NCBI GenBank assembly: GCA_905207485.1
Contig: CAJLLL010000036.1
Span: 1 to 21,051 of the forward strand
Direction of reading: 5' to 3'
DNA length: 21,051 nucleotides
Source: an uncultured Phascolarctobacterium sp.
GTDB lineage: Bacteria > Bacillota > Negativicutes > Acidaminococcales > Acidaminococcaceae
This document shows, in pieces, positions 15,069 through 20,931 of this stretch. The translations under genes were made by a program, and so were the position numbers. Each line of letters begins with the position of its first letter. Positions within the stretch are counted from its first letter, which is position 1. The notes under the pieces are model-generated. The model was not told where the DNA came from. It saw nothing but the letters and a program-made list of their open reading frames with translations, and ran no database searches.

Positions 15069-15740
15069 TTATTTTTTATTGCCGTTGATAAACTGCATGG
15101 CAGCATTATAAGTATTATCAATATGTTTTGCCATCGCTGCCGCAGCCATCGGCAAATCTCCCGCCGCAACAGCTTCCTAAATATGCCTGTGCTCCGTTAT
15201 GGTTTCTGTATAACGGCTGCGGCTGGCAAATATTGCCTGCATGCCAAAGCTTTTACTTTTATCACGCATTTGCCCTATTAAATCAGCCAAAAGCTGGCTG
15301 CCGGCAATTTTCAGCAAAATGCCGTGAAACTCCAAATCGTAATCAATAAACTCCGCCACCACAGGGTCATTATTTTCCAAAAGCGCTTCCTGCTTCTGCA
15401 TACTGTTTTCCAACTCCTGCAAAAGCGGCGGCGTTATTTTTTCAACTGCCGATTCCACAACCATTACTTCCAGTGCTTTGCGCACCCTAAACACATCTTT
15501 TAACCCATCCAGAGACATCTGCTTAACCAATATGCCTTTATAAGGAACATATTCAACCCAGCCTTCTGCTTCCAGCGCTTTAAGCGCTTCACGCACCGGC
15601 GTTTTGCTGACCTGCAATTCCTGCGAAATTTTCTTTTCGTTAAGCACAGTATTATCCGGATAAGTTTGATTGATAATATCTTCTTTAATAATTTCGTAAA
15701 TCTGGTCTTTTAACGATTTGGCCTTTTCTAACTGCTTCAC
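15069..15740 (-). pseudogene. GntR-family (FadR/FCD) regulator interrupted by an in-frame amber codon
   Basis: Translation from the GTG at 15740 gives a winged-helix domain (about 1-75; KISQELQVSKTPVREALKALEAEGW) and an FCD ligand domain with metal-site residues Asp135 and His139 (DYDLEFHG) and His184 (TEHRHI). At codon 188 a TAG (15177-15179) stops the frame. The same frame then continues for 35 more codons (EAVAAGDLP...MAKHIDN...) to a TAA at 15069-15071. Those residues are the normal C-terminal helix of FCD proteins, including the last expected metal-binding histidine (His206). The full length of 223 residues is typical; the truncated 187 is not. This is a fresh nonsense mutation, a sequencing error, or a truncated product that is still made. 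It probably controlled the adjacent permease/DUF2848/amidase operon. TAG is an ordinary stop elsewhere here (xerC, dprA), so recoding is unlikely. Confidence 0.85.
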
Positions 15741-15784
15741 TTGCCATTCACTCCAAGTATTTATATACTAATATCTTTTATAAT

Positions 15785-15813
15785 AGCATATCATTTATTA
15801 ATAGAATGTACAA
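15785..15813 (-). promoter_or_regulatory. Promoter of the GntR gene with possible operator
   Basis: Minus-strand TTGTAC (15808-15813), 17 bases, TATGCT (15785-15790). Six bases downstream lies AAAGATAT (15771-15778). An inverted repeat AGTAT-TTAT-ATACT follows at 15756-15769. The same 8-mer sits six bases after the predicted -10 of the amidase operon. The regulator may therefore have its own, self-controlled promoter as well as readthrough from the permease gene. Confidence 0.5.
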
Positions 15814-15819
15814 GATTTA

Positions 15820-17082
15820 TCAGATAACGAAAGTTAACAGGAAACATGCTCCTGCGCCCACAAGCATTGCCGGGCGCTGATATTTATTGGCAAGTTTTTG
15901 CACCGTGCCGGGAATAACGCCTGCAACAACCGGCAGTGCCGTAAGTGCGCCGCCGGACAGGAAAAGCTGCATTACAGCCGCGCCTGTAATTGCCGCAAAA
16001 CTGGTTGCCAGCGGGTCACAGCCCATATCAAGCACAATCTGCGTAAAGGGAAGAATAATTGGCGCAGATGCTGCATAAGACTGCGTAACAAGCCCTGCAG
16101 TAAACGATGCCAGGAACAAAAGCTGAATAGGCGCCAGTGATAAATAAGGACGCACATATTCTGCTATAAGTGTTACCAAACCGACTTTGGTAATTACGTT
16201 AGACATAAACATCAGGCTGATAATAGCAACTATAGGAATAGCTATCTGCGTTACGCCGCTTACCATAGCTTTTTCACCATCGGCAAGGTTCATATGTGTC
16301 ATAATAATTACTAAGATGCCGCAGAACATACCTACCAAAAATACAGGTATTCCTGCAAAAAACGCTACGCACAAAACCAGAAACGGGAAAAATGCTTTTT
16401 TAAAAGAAGGCGCACCTTCCGGCAGCGGTTCAAACGCCCCATCATCATCCGTTCTTATGCCAATGCCTTCGGCAATAAGTTCACGTTTGGCACGATAATA
16501 GCAAAATACATAAATCCAGATACTGCCAATAAACCCATATATATTTATAAGCCCAAAATGCACGCCGGTAATTGCCAAAATAGCAAGATATGTAGGATGA
16601 GTAAAACTGCAGCAATTAGCCACAGTATTAGCCAAAGAAATAATACCGGCCGCCTTATTAGGCGTAAGGCCTAACCGTACCGCCGCAGGCCCTGCAACGG
16701 TAGCAGTAATAACAGGCTGGGTAAATGCTGTAAGCGCGCCAAGCATTGCAGCCGCTAAACCGGCAGCGGTAGAAACACCCGGAGCCCCGCCTTTTTTACG
16801 CCCAAAATCCACAATATGCCAGATGATAACATCCATGTAACCACATTTCTGCATAATGCCGATAAACAGCAATACGCCAAGCATATCTACTATAACAGGA
16901 TTTATTGATGCTATTAAAAGTTTCTGCACTGTTACATCTGCAGTTCCGGTAAGTGGAAAACCTGCCGCAAAGCACGCCAACGCCGAACCCACTGTAGCTG
17001 TAATATAAAGCGGTGCCCAGCCCATAATCATAACAGCCAGCGTTAAAATCATAATAATCTGTGCAAGTGCCATACCGTCCAT
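15820..17082 (-). CDS. Ion-transporter superfamily permease (GntP/DcuC/CitMHS-like), probable organic-acid transporter
   Basis: 420 residues with roughly 10-12 hydrophobic segments and a hydrophilic loop near 200-230 (GIGIRTDDDGAFEPLPEG). Segments such as GVLLFIGIMQKCGYMD near 70 and the serine/threonine- and proline-rich re-entrant stretches TAFTQPVITATVAGPAA (about 117-133) and QSYAASAPIILPFTQIV in the second half suggest the inverted two-repeat architecture of ion-coupled carboxylate carriers. The substrate is not determinable; a di- or monocarboxylate fits the neighbouring hydrolases. AGAGG lies nine bases before the ATG. It follows the DUF2848 gene by 36 bases and precedes the GntR gene, so it is the third gene of the operon. 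Confidence 0.72.
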   Translation of the reverse strand: MDGMALAQIIMILTLAVMIMGWAPLYITATVGSALACFAAGFPLTGTADVTVQKLLIASINPVIVDMLGVLLFIGIMQKCGYMDVIIWHIVDFGRKKGGAPGVSTAAGLAAAMLGALTAFTQPVITATVAGPAAVRLGLTPNKAAGIISLANTVANCCSFTHPTYLAILAITGVHFGLINIYGFIGSIWIYVFCYYRAKRELIAEGIGIRTDDDGAFEPLPEGAPSFKKAFFPFLVLCVAFFAGIPVFLVGMFCGILVIIMTHMNLADGEKAMVSGVTQIAIPIVAIISLMFMSNVITKVGLVTLIAEYVRPYLSLAPIQLLFLASFTAGLVTQSYAASAPIILPFTQIVLDMGCDPLATSFAAITGAAVMQLFLSGGALTALPVVAGVIPGTVQKLANKYQRPAMLVGAGACFLLTFVI

Positions 17083-17118
17083 AAAGTCACATCCTCTTAC
17101 TTAATCAAAGGCGGTAAA

Positions 17119-17790
17119 TTAATGTTCTTCAATAACCTTAACTTTGTAACTCAGGCAAATTTCTCTGTTCAGCTTTTCATCAACCAGTTTGCAGCTAAAC
17201 TCCTCGCCAAATTTAAAGCCGTCTTTTAAAGGAACTGTACCTGTATAAATAAGGCTGTTATCAATATCAATTTCTGTTTTCAACTCATCCATAATGCGCT
17301 GCATGGGCAGTAAATCACTCGTTACGCCACACTGATAATCAACGGTTTTTCCATCCACCACTTGTGTGGATACAAGTTTAATATCATCAAAATGGTCTTT
17401 AATTTCTTCATAATCCCAAAAATCCTGTGCATAAGGTTTAAGGCAAACCTGTTTGGATTTATGAATGCTCACAGCTTCCATTTCCCTGTCGGTATGGTCG
17501 CTGCCAACGCCGATATAAATTTTACCGTCTTTAATTAAAATCAAATACTCAACTTCGCCGCTGGTTTTATTGCCGATAACTTCAATTTCATTTTTATCAG
17601 TCAAAATCTGTTTTTCGCATTGGTACAGTACCGGTACTTTACGCGGGCATTTAATTCCTTCTGCTTCCAGTTCGTGAATATGCTCCATCGTTTTTTCAAT
17701 ATCTTTGCCGGCAAAACCTACAACAAGCAAATTTTTTAATTCCATTTCTTCGCATCTGGTACCTTCTTTAGTAATTACGTTAAATTTCAT
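17119..17790 (-). CDS. DUF2848 family protein (fumarylacetoacetate hydrolase-like)
   Basis: 223 residues, the normal family length. Recognisable segments are LLVVGFAGKD (25-34), the Glu/Asp-containing GNKTSGEVEYLILIKDGKIYIGVGSDHTDRE (about 73-103) and SKQVCLKPYAQDFWDYEEI (about 110-128). GVGSDHTDRE with KQVC is the DUF2848 hallmark, and the family is related to the fumarylacetoacetate hydrolase fold, where acidic residues hold a divalent metal and the reaction is C-C bond hydrolysis or decarboxylation of a keto acid. No enzymatic activity is established for this family to my knowledge. AAGGAGG precedes the ATG. It lies 17 bases after the amidase gene, so the two products probably act on the same pathway. 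Confidence 0.8.
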   Translation of the reverse strand: MKFNVITKEGTRCEEMELKNLLVVGFAGKDIEKTMEHIHELEAEGIKCPRKVPVLYQCEKQILTDKNEIEVIGNKTSGEVEYLILIKDGKIYIGVGSDHTDREMEAVSIHKSKQVCLKPYAQDFWDYEEIKDHFDDIKLVSTQVVDGKTVDYQCGVTSDLLPMQRIMDELKTEIDIDNSLIYTGTVPLKDGFKFGEEFSCKLVDEKLNREICLSYKVKVIEEH

Positions 17791-17807
17791 AACCTTTTCC
17801 TCCTTAA

Positions 17808-18599
17808 TTAAATATGGTAATATTCCGGTTTACGGTCGCGGAAAACATTAATGCTTTCGCGTATTCCTTTAATAACATCCAAATCAATCTCGCCAACCTG
17901 AATTTCTTCTTCTGTGCCAAGGTGGCAAATTTCTTCGCCCCATGGGCTGATTAACAGCGAATTGCCGCCATATTTTGCTTCACCGGCATAACCACAGCCG
18001 TTAACAGCACACAAATACATCTGATTTTCTATAGCTCTGGCAGTATTAAGTGTTACCCAGTGCAGCTTGCGGATAAGAGGCCACTGCGCCGGAATAAAGA
18101 ATAAATCAACTCCCTGCACTGTTGCCGTGCGGATAAGTTCCGGGAAGCGTACATCATAACAAATAACCATCGAGCAGCTGATGCCATCCAGTTTAAACAG
18201 CTTAATTTCCGTTCCGCCTTTAAAATATTCATGTTCGTTTGAGGGCGTAAAACCATGTACTTTATCATATTCACACACGCATTCGCCTTCACGGTTAAAC
18301 ACATATGCAGTATTGTAAACTGCATCGTTTTTTACATTGGCAACACTGCCTGCAACAATATTAACACCATGCTTTTTAGCAAATCCGCCAAAAATTTCTT
18401 TGGTTTTGGCACCGTCAGCATCACTTAATTCTTTTAAATTTTCTGTTGGAAAAAATCCTACATTTAAAGTTTCCGGCAGTACCAAAATATCCGGCTTCTC
18501 TTCCATGGCTTTTTCCATTAACTCTGCTGCATGTGCGTAGTTTTTATCAGGCTCAGCCATAGCAACATCCATCTGAATAAGCGCAATTTTTTTCTTCAT
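17808..18599 (-). CDS. Carbon-nitrogen hydrolase (nitrilase superfamily), omega-amidase-like
   Basis: 263 residues from the ATG at 18599, with GAGGAGGGG upstream. The frame is open for another 37 codons, but that stretch has no family similarity and no good ribosome site. The catalytic triad of the superfamily is complete: Glu43 (VLPETLN), Lys113 (EYDKVHGFTP) and Cys147 (MVICYDVRFPE). The last is the CYDxRFPE signature of the Nit2/YafV omega-amidase branch, which hydrolyses amides of dicarboxylic acids such as 2-oxoglutaramate and 2-oxosuccinamate. Other linear amides are possible. It is the first gene of a four-gene unit with DUF2848, a carboxylate permease and a GntR regulator, suggesting that an imported amide or acid is degraded. 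Confidence 0.87.
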   Translation of the reverse strand: MKKKIALIQMDVAMAEPDKNYAHAAELMEKAMEEKPDILVLPETLNVGFFPTENLKELSDADGAKTKEIFGGFAKKHGVNIVAGSVANVKNDAVYNTAYVFNREGECVCEYDKVHGFTPSNEHEYFKGGTEIKLFKLDGISCSMVICYDVRFPELIRTATVQGVDLFFIPAQWPLIRKLHWVTLNTARAIENQMYLCAVNGCGYAGEAKYGGNSLLISPWGEEICHLGTEEEIQVGEIDLDVIKGIRESINVFRDRKPEYYHI

Positions 18600-18794
18600 G
18601 AGTATCCCCTCCTCATCTTTGTAACTGGCTCCCTTATATAACACTCTCAAAAGGCGCATCTGCAAAACTGTTGTCTGCAAAAGCGCCGCTGCCAGTATTT
18701 TTACCTGCATAACCCTTTACCGCAAACCCTGGGAGCTATTTGCTTATAAAGGAACAATGCAAAATATTCAATATCTAATATATGATATATCTTT
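18600..18794 (-). ncRNA. Long, possibly structured 5' leader of the amidase operon
   Basis: About 195 bases separate the predicted transcription start from the amidase ATG. Reading the minus strand, GCAAA...TTTGC forms a hairpin whose loop holds GCTCCC, which is exactly complementary to GGGAGC about 100 bases downstream (a possible pseudoknot or closing helix). Between them GGCGC...GCGCC encloses two copies of TTTTGCAGA. GGGAGC lies close to the ribosome binding site. I do not recognise a known riboswitch consensus or a T-box sequence. An unstructured leader with chance pairings remains possible. Confidence 0.35.
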
Positions 18795-18800
18795 AATTGT

Positions 18801-18829
18801 AGTATAACTTATTTTACCCGTTACTGCAA
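18801..18829 (-). promoter_or_regulatory. Promoter of the amidase-DUF2848-permease operon
   Basis: Minus-strand TTGCAG (18824-18829), 17 bases, TATACT (18801-18806). Six bases downstream lies AAAGATAT (18787-18794), overlapped by an AT-rich inverted repeat ATATC-N8-GATAT (18771-18788) that could bind the GntR regulator near the transcription start. Confidence 0.6.
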
Positions 18830-18855
18830 TAGTTAACTTTAGTTACAGCAATGTA

Positions 18856-18892
18856 TACAAAAAGCCCGCCGCTAAATCTTGCGGCAGGCTTT
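18856..18892 (-). terminator. Terminator-like hairpin between the divergent transcripts
   Basis: AAAGCC-C-GCCGC / GCGGC-A-GGCTTT (18861-18892), 11 pairs with one mismatch and an 8-base loop. On the minus strand it is followed by TTTTTG; on the plus strand there is no U-run. It lies just upstream of the amidase promoter and would stop leftward transcription coming from the secreted-protein gene through the DUF6125 gene. Confidence 0.7.
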
Positions 18893-18902
18893 AAATTTAG
18901 AC

Positions 18903-18932
18903 TTGTTTTTTATCCTTAGCCACCGCTATAAT
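18903..18932 (+). promoter_or_regulatory. Promoter of the DUF6125-type gene
   Basis: TTGTTT (18903-18908), 18 bases, perfect TATAAT (18927-18932), followed by CGGAGG seven bases before the ATG at 18958. The leader is only about 20 bases. Confidence 0.65.
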
Positions 18933-18957
18933 TAAAATAAAAAACGGAGGCTTTTTT

Positions 18958-19473
18958 ATGGTAAACGAAACTTTAAAAAATTACACCAAAGAACAATTAA
19001 TTGCACTGATTGAAGATTACTGCAAAAACTGGCTGGCTATGGACGGAGTGTGGTTCCAATCCGTTGAGCGCAAATTCGGCATGGACGAAGCCATGGAACA
19101 CGACCGCGCCATTTGGGAAAAGTTTACCGTTATCGAAGCCAAACGCATAAAAGCCTTTTTAAACCTGCCGGAACAAGCCGGTATTGAAGGCTTGAAACAG
19201 GCCTTAAAACTGCGCCTTTATGCCAACATTAACCATGATGAAATTATAATCGAAGGCAACACCTTAATTTACCGCACTTCAGAATGCCGCGTACAGCATG
19301 CACGCAGCAGCAAAAACATGCCGCTGCACCCCTGCAAAGACGTTGGCATTATTGAATACAACGGCTTCGCCAAAACCATAGACAGCCGTTTTACCTGTGA
19401 ATGTTTAAGCTGCTATCCGGATATTACCGACCATACCTGCCACTGCTCTTGGAAATTTACTCTTTCTGATTAG
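18958..19473 (+). CDS. Cysteine-rich DUF6125-type protein of unknown function
   Basis: 171 residues, cytosolic, no signal peptide or membrane segment. The N-terminal helical part contains WLAMDGVWFQSVERKFGMDEAME (about 25-47) and IWEKFTVIEAKRIKAFL. The C-terminal half is cysteine-rich: Cys110 (ECRVQHAR), Cys126 (HPCKD), Cys147, 149 and 152 (CECLSC), Cys161 and 163 (CHCSWKF). The pattern CRVQxAR...PCK...GF..IDxR...CLxC...CxWxF resembles the family annotated DUF6125, recalled from memory and not searched. The cysteines could bind a metal or iron-sulfur cluster; no function is known to me. It has its own promoter and ribosome site, and its last 17 bases overlap the convergent secreted-protein gene. 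Confidence 0.75.
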   Translation: MVNETLKNYTKEQLIALIEDYCKNWLAMDGVWFQSVERKFGMDEAMEHDRAIWEKFTVIEAKRIKAFLNLPEQAGIEGLKQALKLRLYANINHDEIIIEGNTLIYRTSECRVQHARSSKNMPLHPCKDVGIIEYNGFAKTIDSRFTCECLSCYPDITDHTCHCSWKFTLSD

Positions 19474-20236
19474 CATCAGGCGTTTGTTCAGCGCCATTTT
19501 CCGTAAATTTATATTCAGTCTTTCCGGCAAGCGTTGTTACAGTGCCGCCCGTTTTCCACGGTGCGGCATTTTTTATTGTGCCCATAGTTACGTTACCGGC
19601 TTCATCAAAATAAACGCAGGTTTCCTTTTTAAACTCCACAAAACCAGCATTACTGTTATCAGCCATATTCTGCTGCCAAAAAGCCGGGCGAAGCTGCGTA
19701 TCTTCCGCCAAAGTTCCCATTTTAACAGCGCCGCTGTCATAAAATTCCAAAATGGTATCATCAGCAAAAGTTACAAAGCCATACTGCCCTTCACCAAGGC
19801 TAACTATTGCCTTGCTTGCCACAGTACCGCTAAGCACCGTACCCTGTTTACTAAAAGTAACGGCGGTGTTATCTTTATAACGCAAATGACCATAGCTTGA
19901 AAGCGCTACGCTGTAAATACTGCCCGGCCAATAACGGTGGTGCCGCGGGAACCAGCCCCCGCCCGTATAAGCCGAAACAAAATAATGGTCATTAATAATG
20001 CGCTGCCACCCATGCGGGCGCAAATAAGTGTCATCAGCCAGCGTTCCGCTGATAACCTCGCCAACATCATTTAACCGTACTGCCGTTTTCTTTTTAAACT
20101 TTATGGTTTCGCCCACGCTCCACCCCTGCGGATGCAGCTCTGTATTTTTCTCTAAAGTACGGCTGCTTTCAGCAAAAGCTGCTGAGCAAGCCGTAAAACA
20201 CAACAGCACTGCCATTATTACAAACTTTTTAAGCAT
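19457..20236 (-). CDS. Secreted protein with degenerate beta-type repeats
   Basis: 259 residues from the ATG at 20236, which has AGAGG eight bases upstream; the ATG at 20242 and GTG at 20245 are too close to that site. A signal peptide MLKKFVIMAVLLCFTACSAAFA is followed by a likely cleavage at AFA|ES. The FTAC sequence is a poor lipobox, so lipidation is doubtful. The mature part is built of four degenerate units at about 46-78, 118-147, 155-187 and 200-230, each of the form F-K-x-T-A-V-x-F...G-x-V-x-x-GT-(LA/VA/IK). Two of them end DT-x-LRP-x-x-WQ. They recall MORN/WG-like surface repeats but match no family I can name. A His/Trp/Tyr-rich stretch (about 89-107, TGGGWFPRHHRYWPGS) interrupts units 1 and 2. 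It is probably an exported or cell-surface protein. Confidence 0.75.
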   Translation of the reverse strand: MLKKFVIMAVLLCFTACSAAFAESSRTLEKNTELHPQGWSVGETIKFKKKTAVRLNDVGEVISGTLADDTYLRPHGWQRIINDHYFVSAYTGGGWFPRHHRYWPGSIYSVALSSYGHLRYKDNTAVTFSKQGTVLSGTVASKAIVSLGEGQYGFVTFADDTILEFYDSGAVKMGTLAEDTQLRPAFWQQNMADNSNAGFVEFKKETCVYFDEAGNVTMGTIKNAAPWKTGGTVTTLAGKTEYKFTENGAEQTPDANQKE

Positions 20237-20299
20237 TTTCATCACCTCTTAAATTTATTGTACAATTTATGGCAGCAAAATGTTGTGAAAAAATTAAAA

Positions 20300-20329
20300 A
20301 TTATACTTCAAATAAATTTTTATTGCCAA
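20300..20329 (-). promoter_or_regulatory. Promoter of the secreted repeat protein gene
   Basis: Minus-strand TTGGCA (20324-20329), 18 bases, perfect TATAAT (20300-20305), giving a leader of about 55-60 bases. Confidence 0.7.
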
Positions 20330-20336
20330 AAACGCC

Positions 20337-20380
20337 AAAAGCCAAAGTTCTGCCTTTTCAAAACAAAAACTTTGGCTTTT
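20337..20380 (-). terminator. Terminator after the small HTH gene
   Basis: AAAAGCCAAAGTT / AACTTTGGCTTTT, a perfect 13-bp stem with an 18-base loop, starting two bases after the stop codon at 20383. The T-run in the 3' arm is short (TTTT), so efficiency is uncertain. The next promoter begins 8 bases further on. Confidence 0.75.
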
Positions 20381-20382
20381 AC

Positions 20383-20724
20383 TTATTTTAGTTTCTCATT
20401 TACAATAAGCGATATTAAAGGCTGACTAATATTGAACAAGTTAGCCAAGAACATTTGACTTAAGCCTTCCTTGTGATACAGGCGGTAAATTTCGGCATTG
20501 CGCTCCACGCGCGTTTTAAACGGATTTACTTTTATTTGCTCAGTGCTTATTTCAAAACCGCTGTCGCAGATTACAAAAATTTTGCGCGTACCGTTGGCAT
20601 TTTTTATTTTAAGTTCCCATGTAGGCATCCCGCTTTTACTGCGTGGGTTATACAGGCAAAATTCTATTGTGCCGTCACCGGCGATATGTTTTAAGGTTTC
20701 GTTGTCTAAAGTTGGGGCAGGCAT
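20383..20724 (-). CDS. Small protein with C-terminal helix-turn-helix
   Basis: 113 residues. The ATG has AAAAGGAG eight bases upstream, and the gene ends in a strong hairpin, so it looks genuine. Residues 20-65 look like a small beta-sheet domain (TIEFCLYNPRS, TWELKIKNANGTRKIFVICDSG). Residues 76-110 (NAEIYRLYHKEGLSQMFLANLFNISQPLISLIV) fit a helix-turn-helix: a short helix, Gly/Leu-Ser-Gln turn, LANLFNIS helix and a QPLISLIV recognition helix, similar to the resolvase/sigma-4-like HTH that follows an E-(I/L)-x-x-L-Y motif. It probably binds DNA; the target and ligand are unknown. I do not recognise the family, and it is monocistronic. Confidence 0.65.
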   Translation of the reverse strand: MPAPTLDNETLKHIAGDGTIEFCLYNPRSKSGMPTWELKIKNANGTRKIFVICDSGFEISTEQIKVNPFKTRVERNAEIYRLYHKEGLSQMFLANLFNISQPLISLIVNEKLK

Positions 20725-20866
20725 GGTTTTTCTCCTTTTATGCTGATTTTATTTACTTTTTCGTCTTTGCATTTAGTTTTATATTTTTAATTTTCGTTAT
20801 CACTTATTTTGATTATACCTTTGCAGATACATTTTACTTTTTATTATTGCTTTCTCATTCATCTTC

Positions 20867-20890
20867 ATTCTTTTGACTGAGCAAAAGAAT
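20867..20890. repeat. Perfect 9-bp inverted repeat
   Basis: ATTCTTTTG-ACTGAG-CAAAAGAAT. Low-GC stem without a U-run on either side, so not an obvious terminator. It resembles a dispersed intergenic palindrome. Confidence 0.6.
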
Positions 20891-20900
20891 TTGGGATGCT

Positions 20901-20931
20901 AAATTTTATTCCCTATTCGGTCATAAAATTT
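20901..20931. repeat. Second perfect 9-bp inverted repeat
   Basis: AAATTTTAT, 13-base loop TCCCTATTCGGTC, ATAAAATTT, ten bases from the previous palindrome. The loop TCCC can also pair with GGGA at 20893-20896, giving an alternative fold. Confidence 0.55.

Noticed and set aside
15177..15179. TAG recoding (readthrough or pyrrolysine) in the GntR gene
   Set aside because: xerC, dprA and the DUF6125 gene end at TAG, so it is a normal stop in this genome; a nonsense mutation is simpler.
18600..18710. Amidase starting 37 codons further upstream
   Set aside because: The extension has no family similarity and a poorly spaced ribosome site; GGAGGGG before 18599 is far better.
18600..18720. T-box or known riboswitch in the amidase leader
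   Set aside because: No T-box sequence and no recognised riboswitch core could be found; kept only as an unclassified structured leader.
20643..20876. Plus-strand frame with a very hydrophobic Phe-rich C-terminus, looking like a membrane peptide
   Set aside because: The hydrophobicity is a trivial result of T-rich DNA (TTT/ATT codons), and it overlaps the HTH gene antisense.
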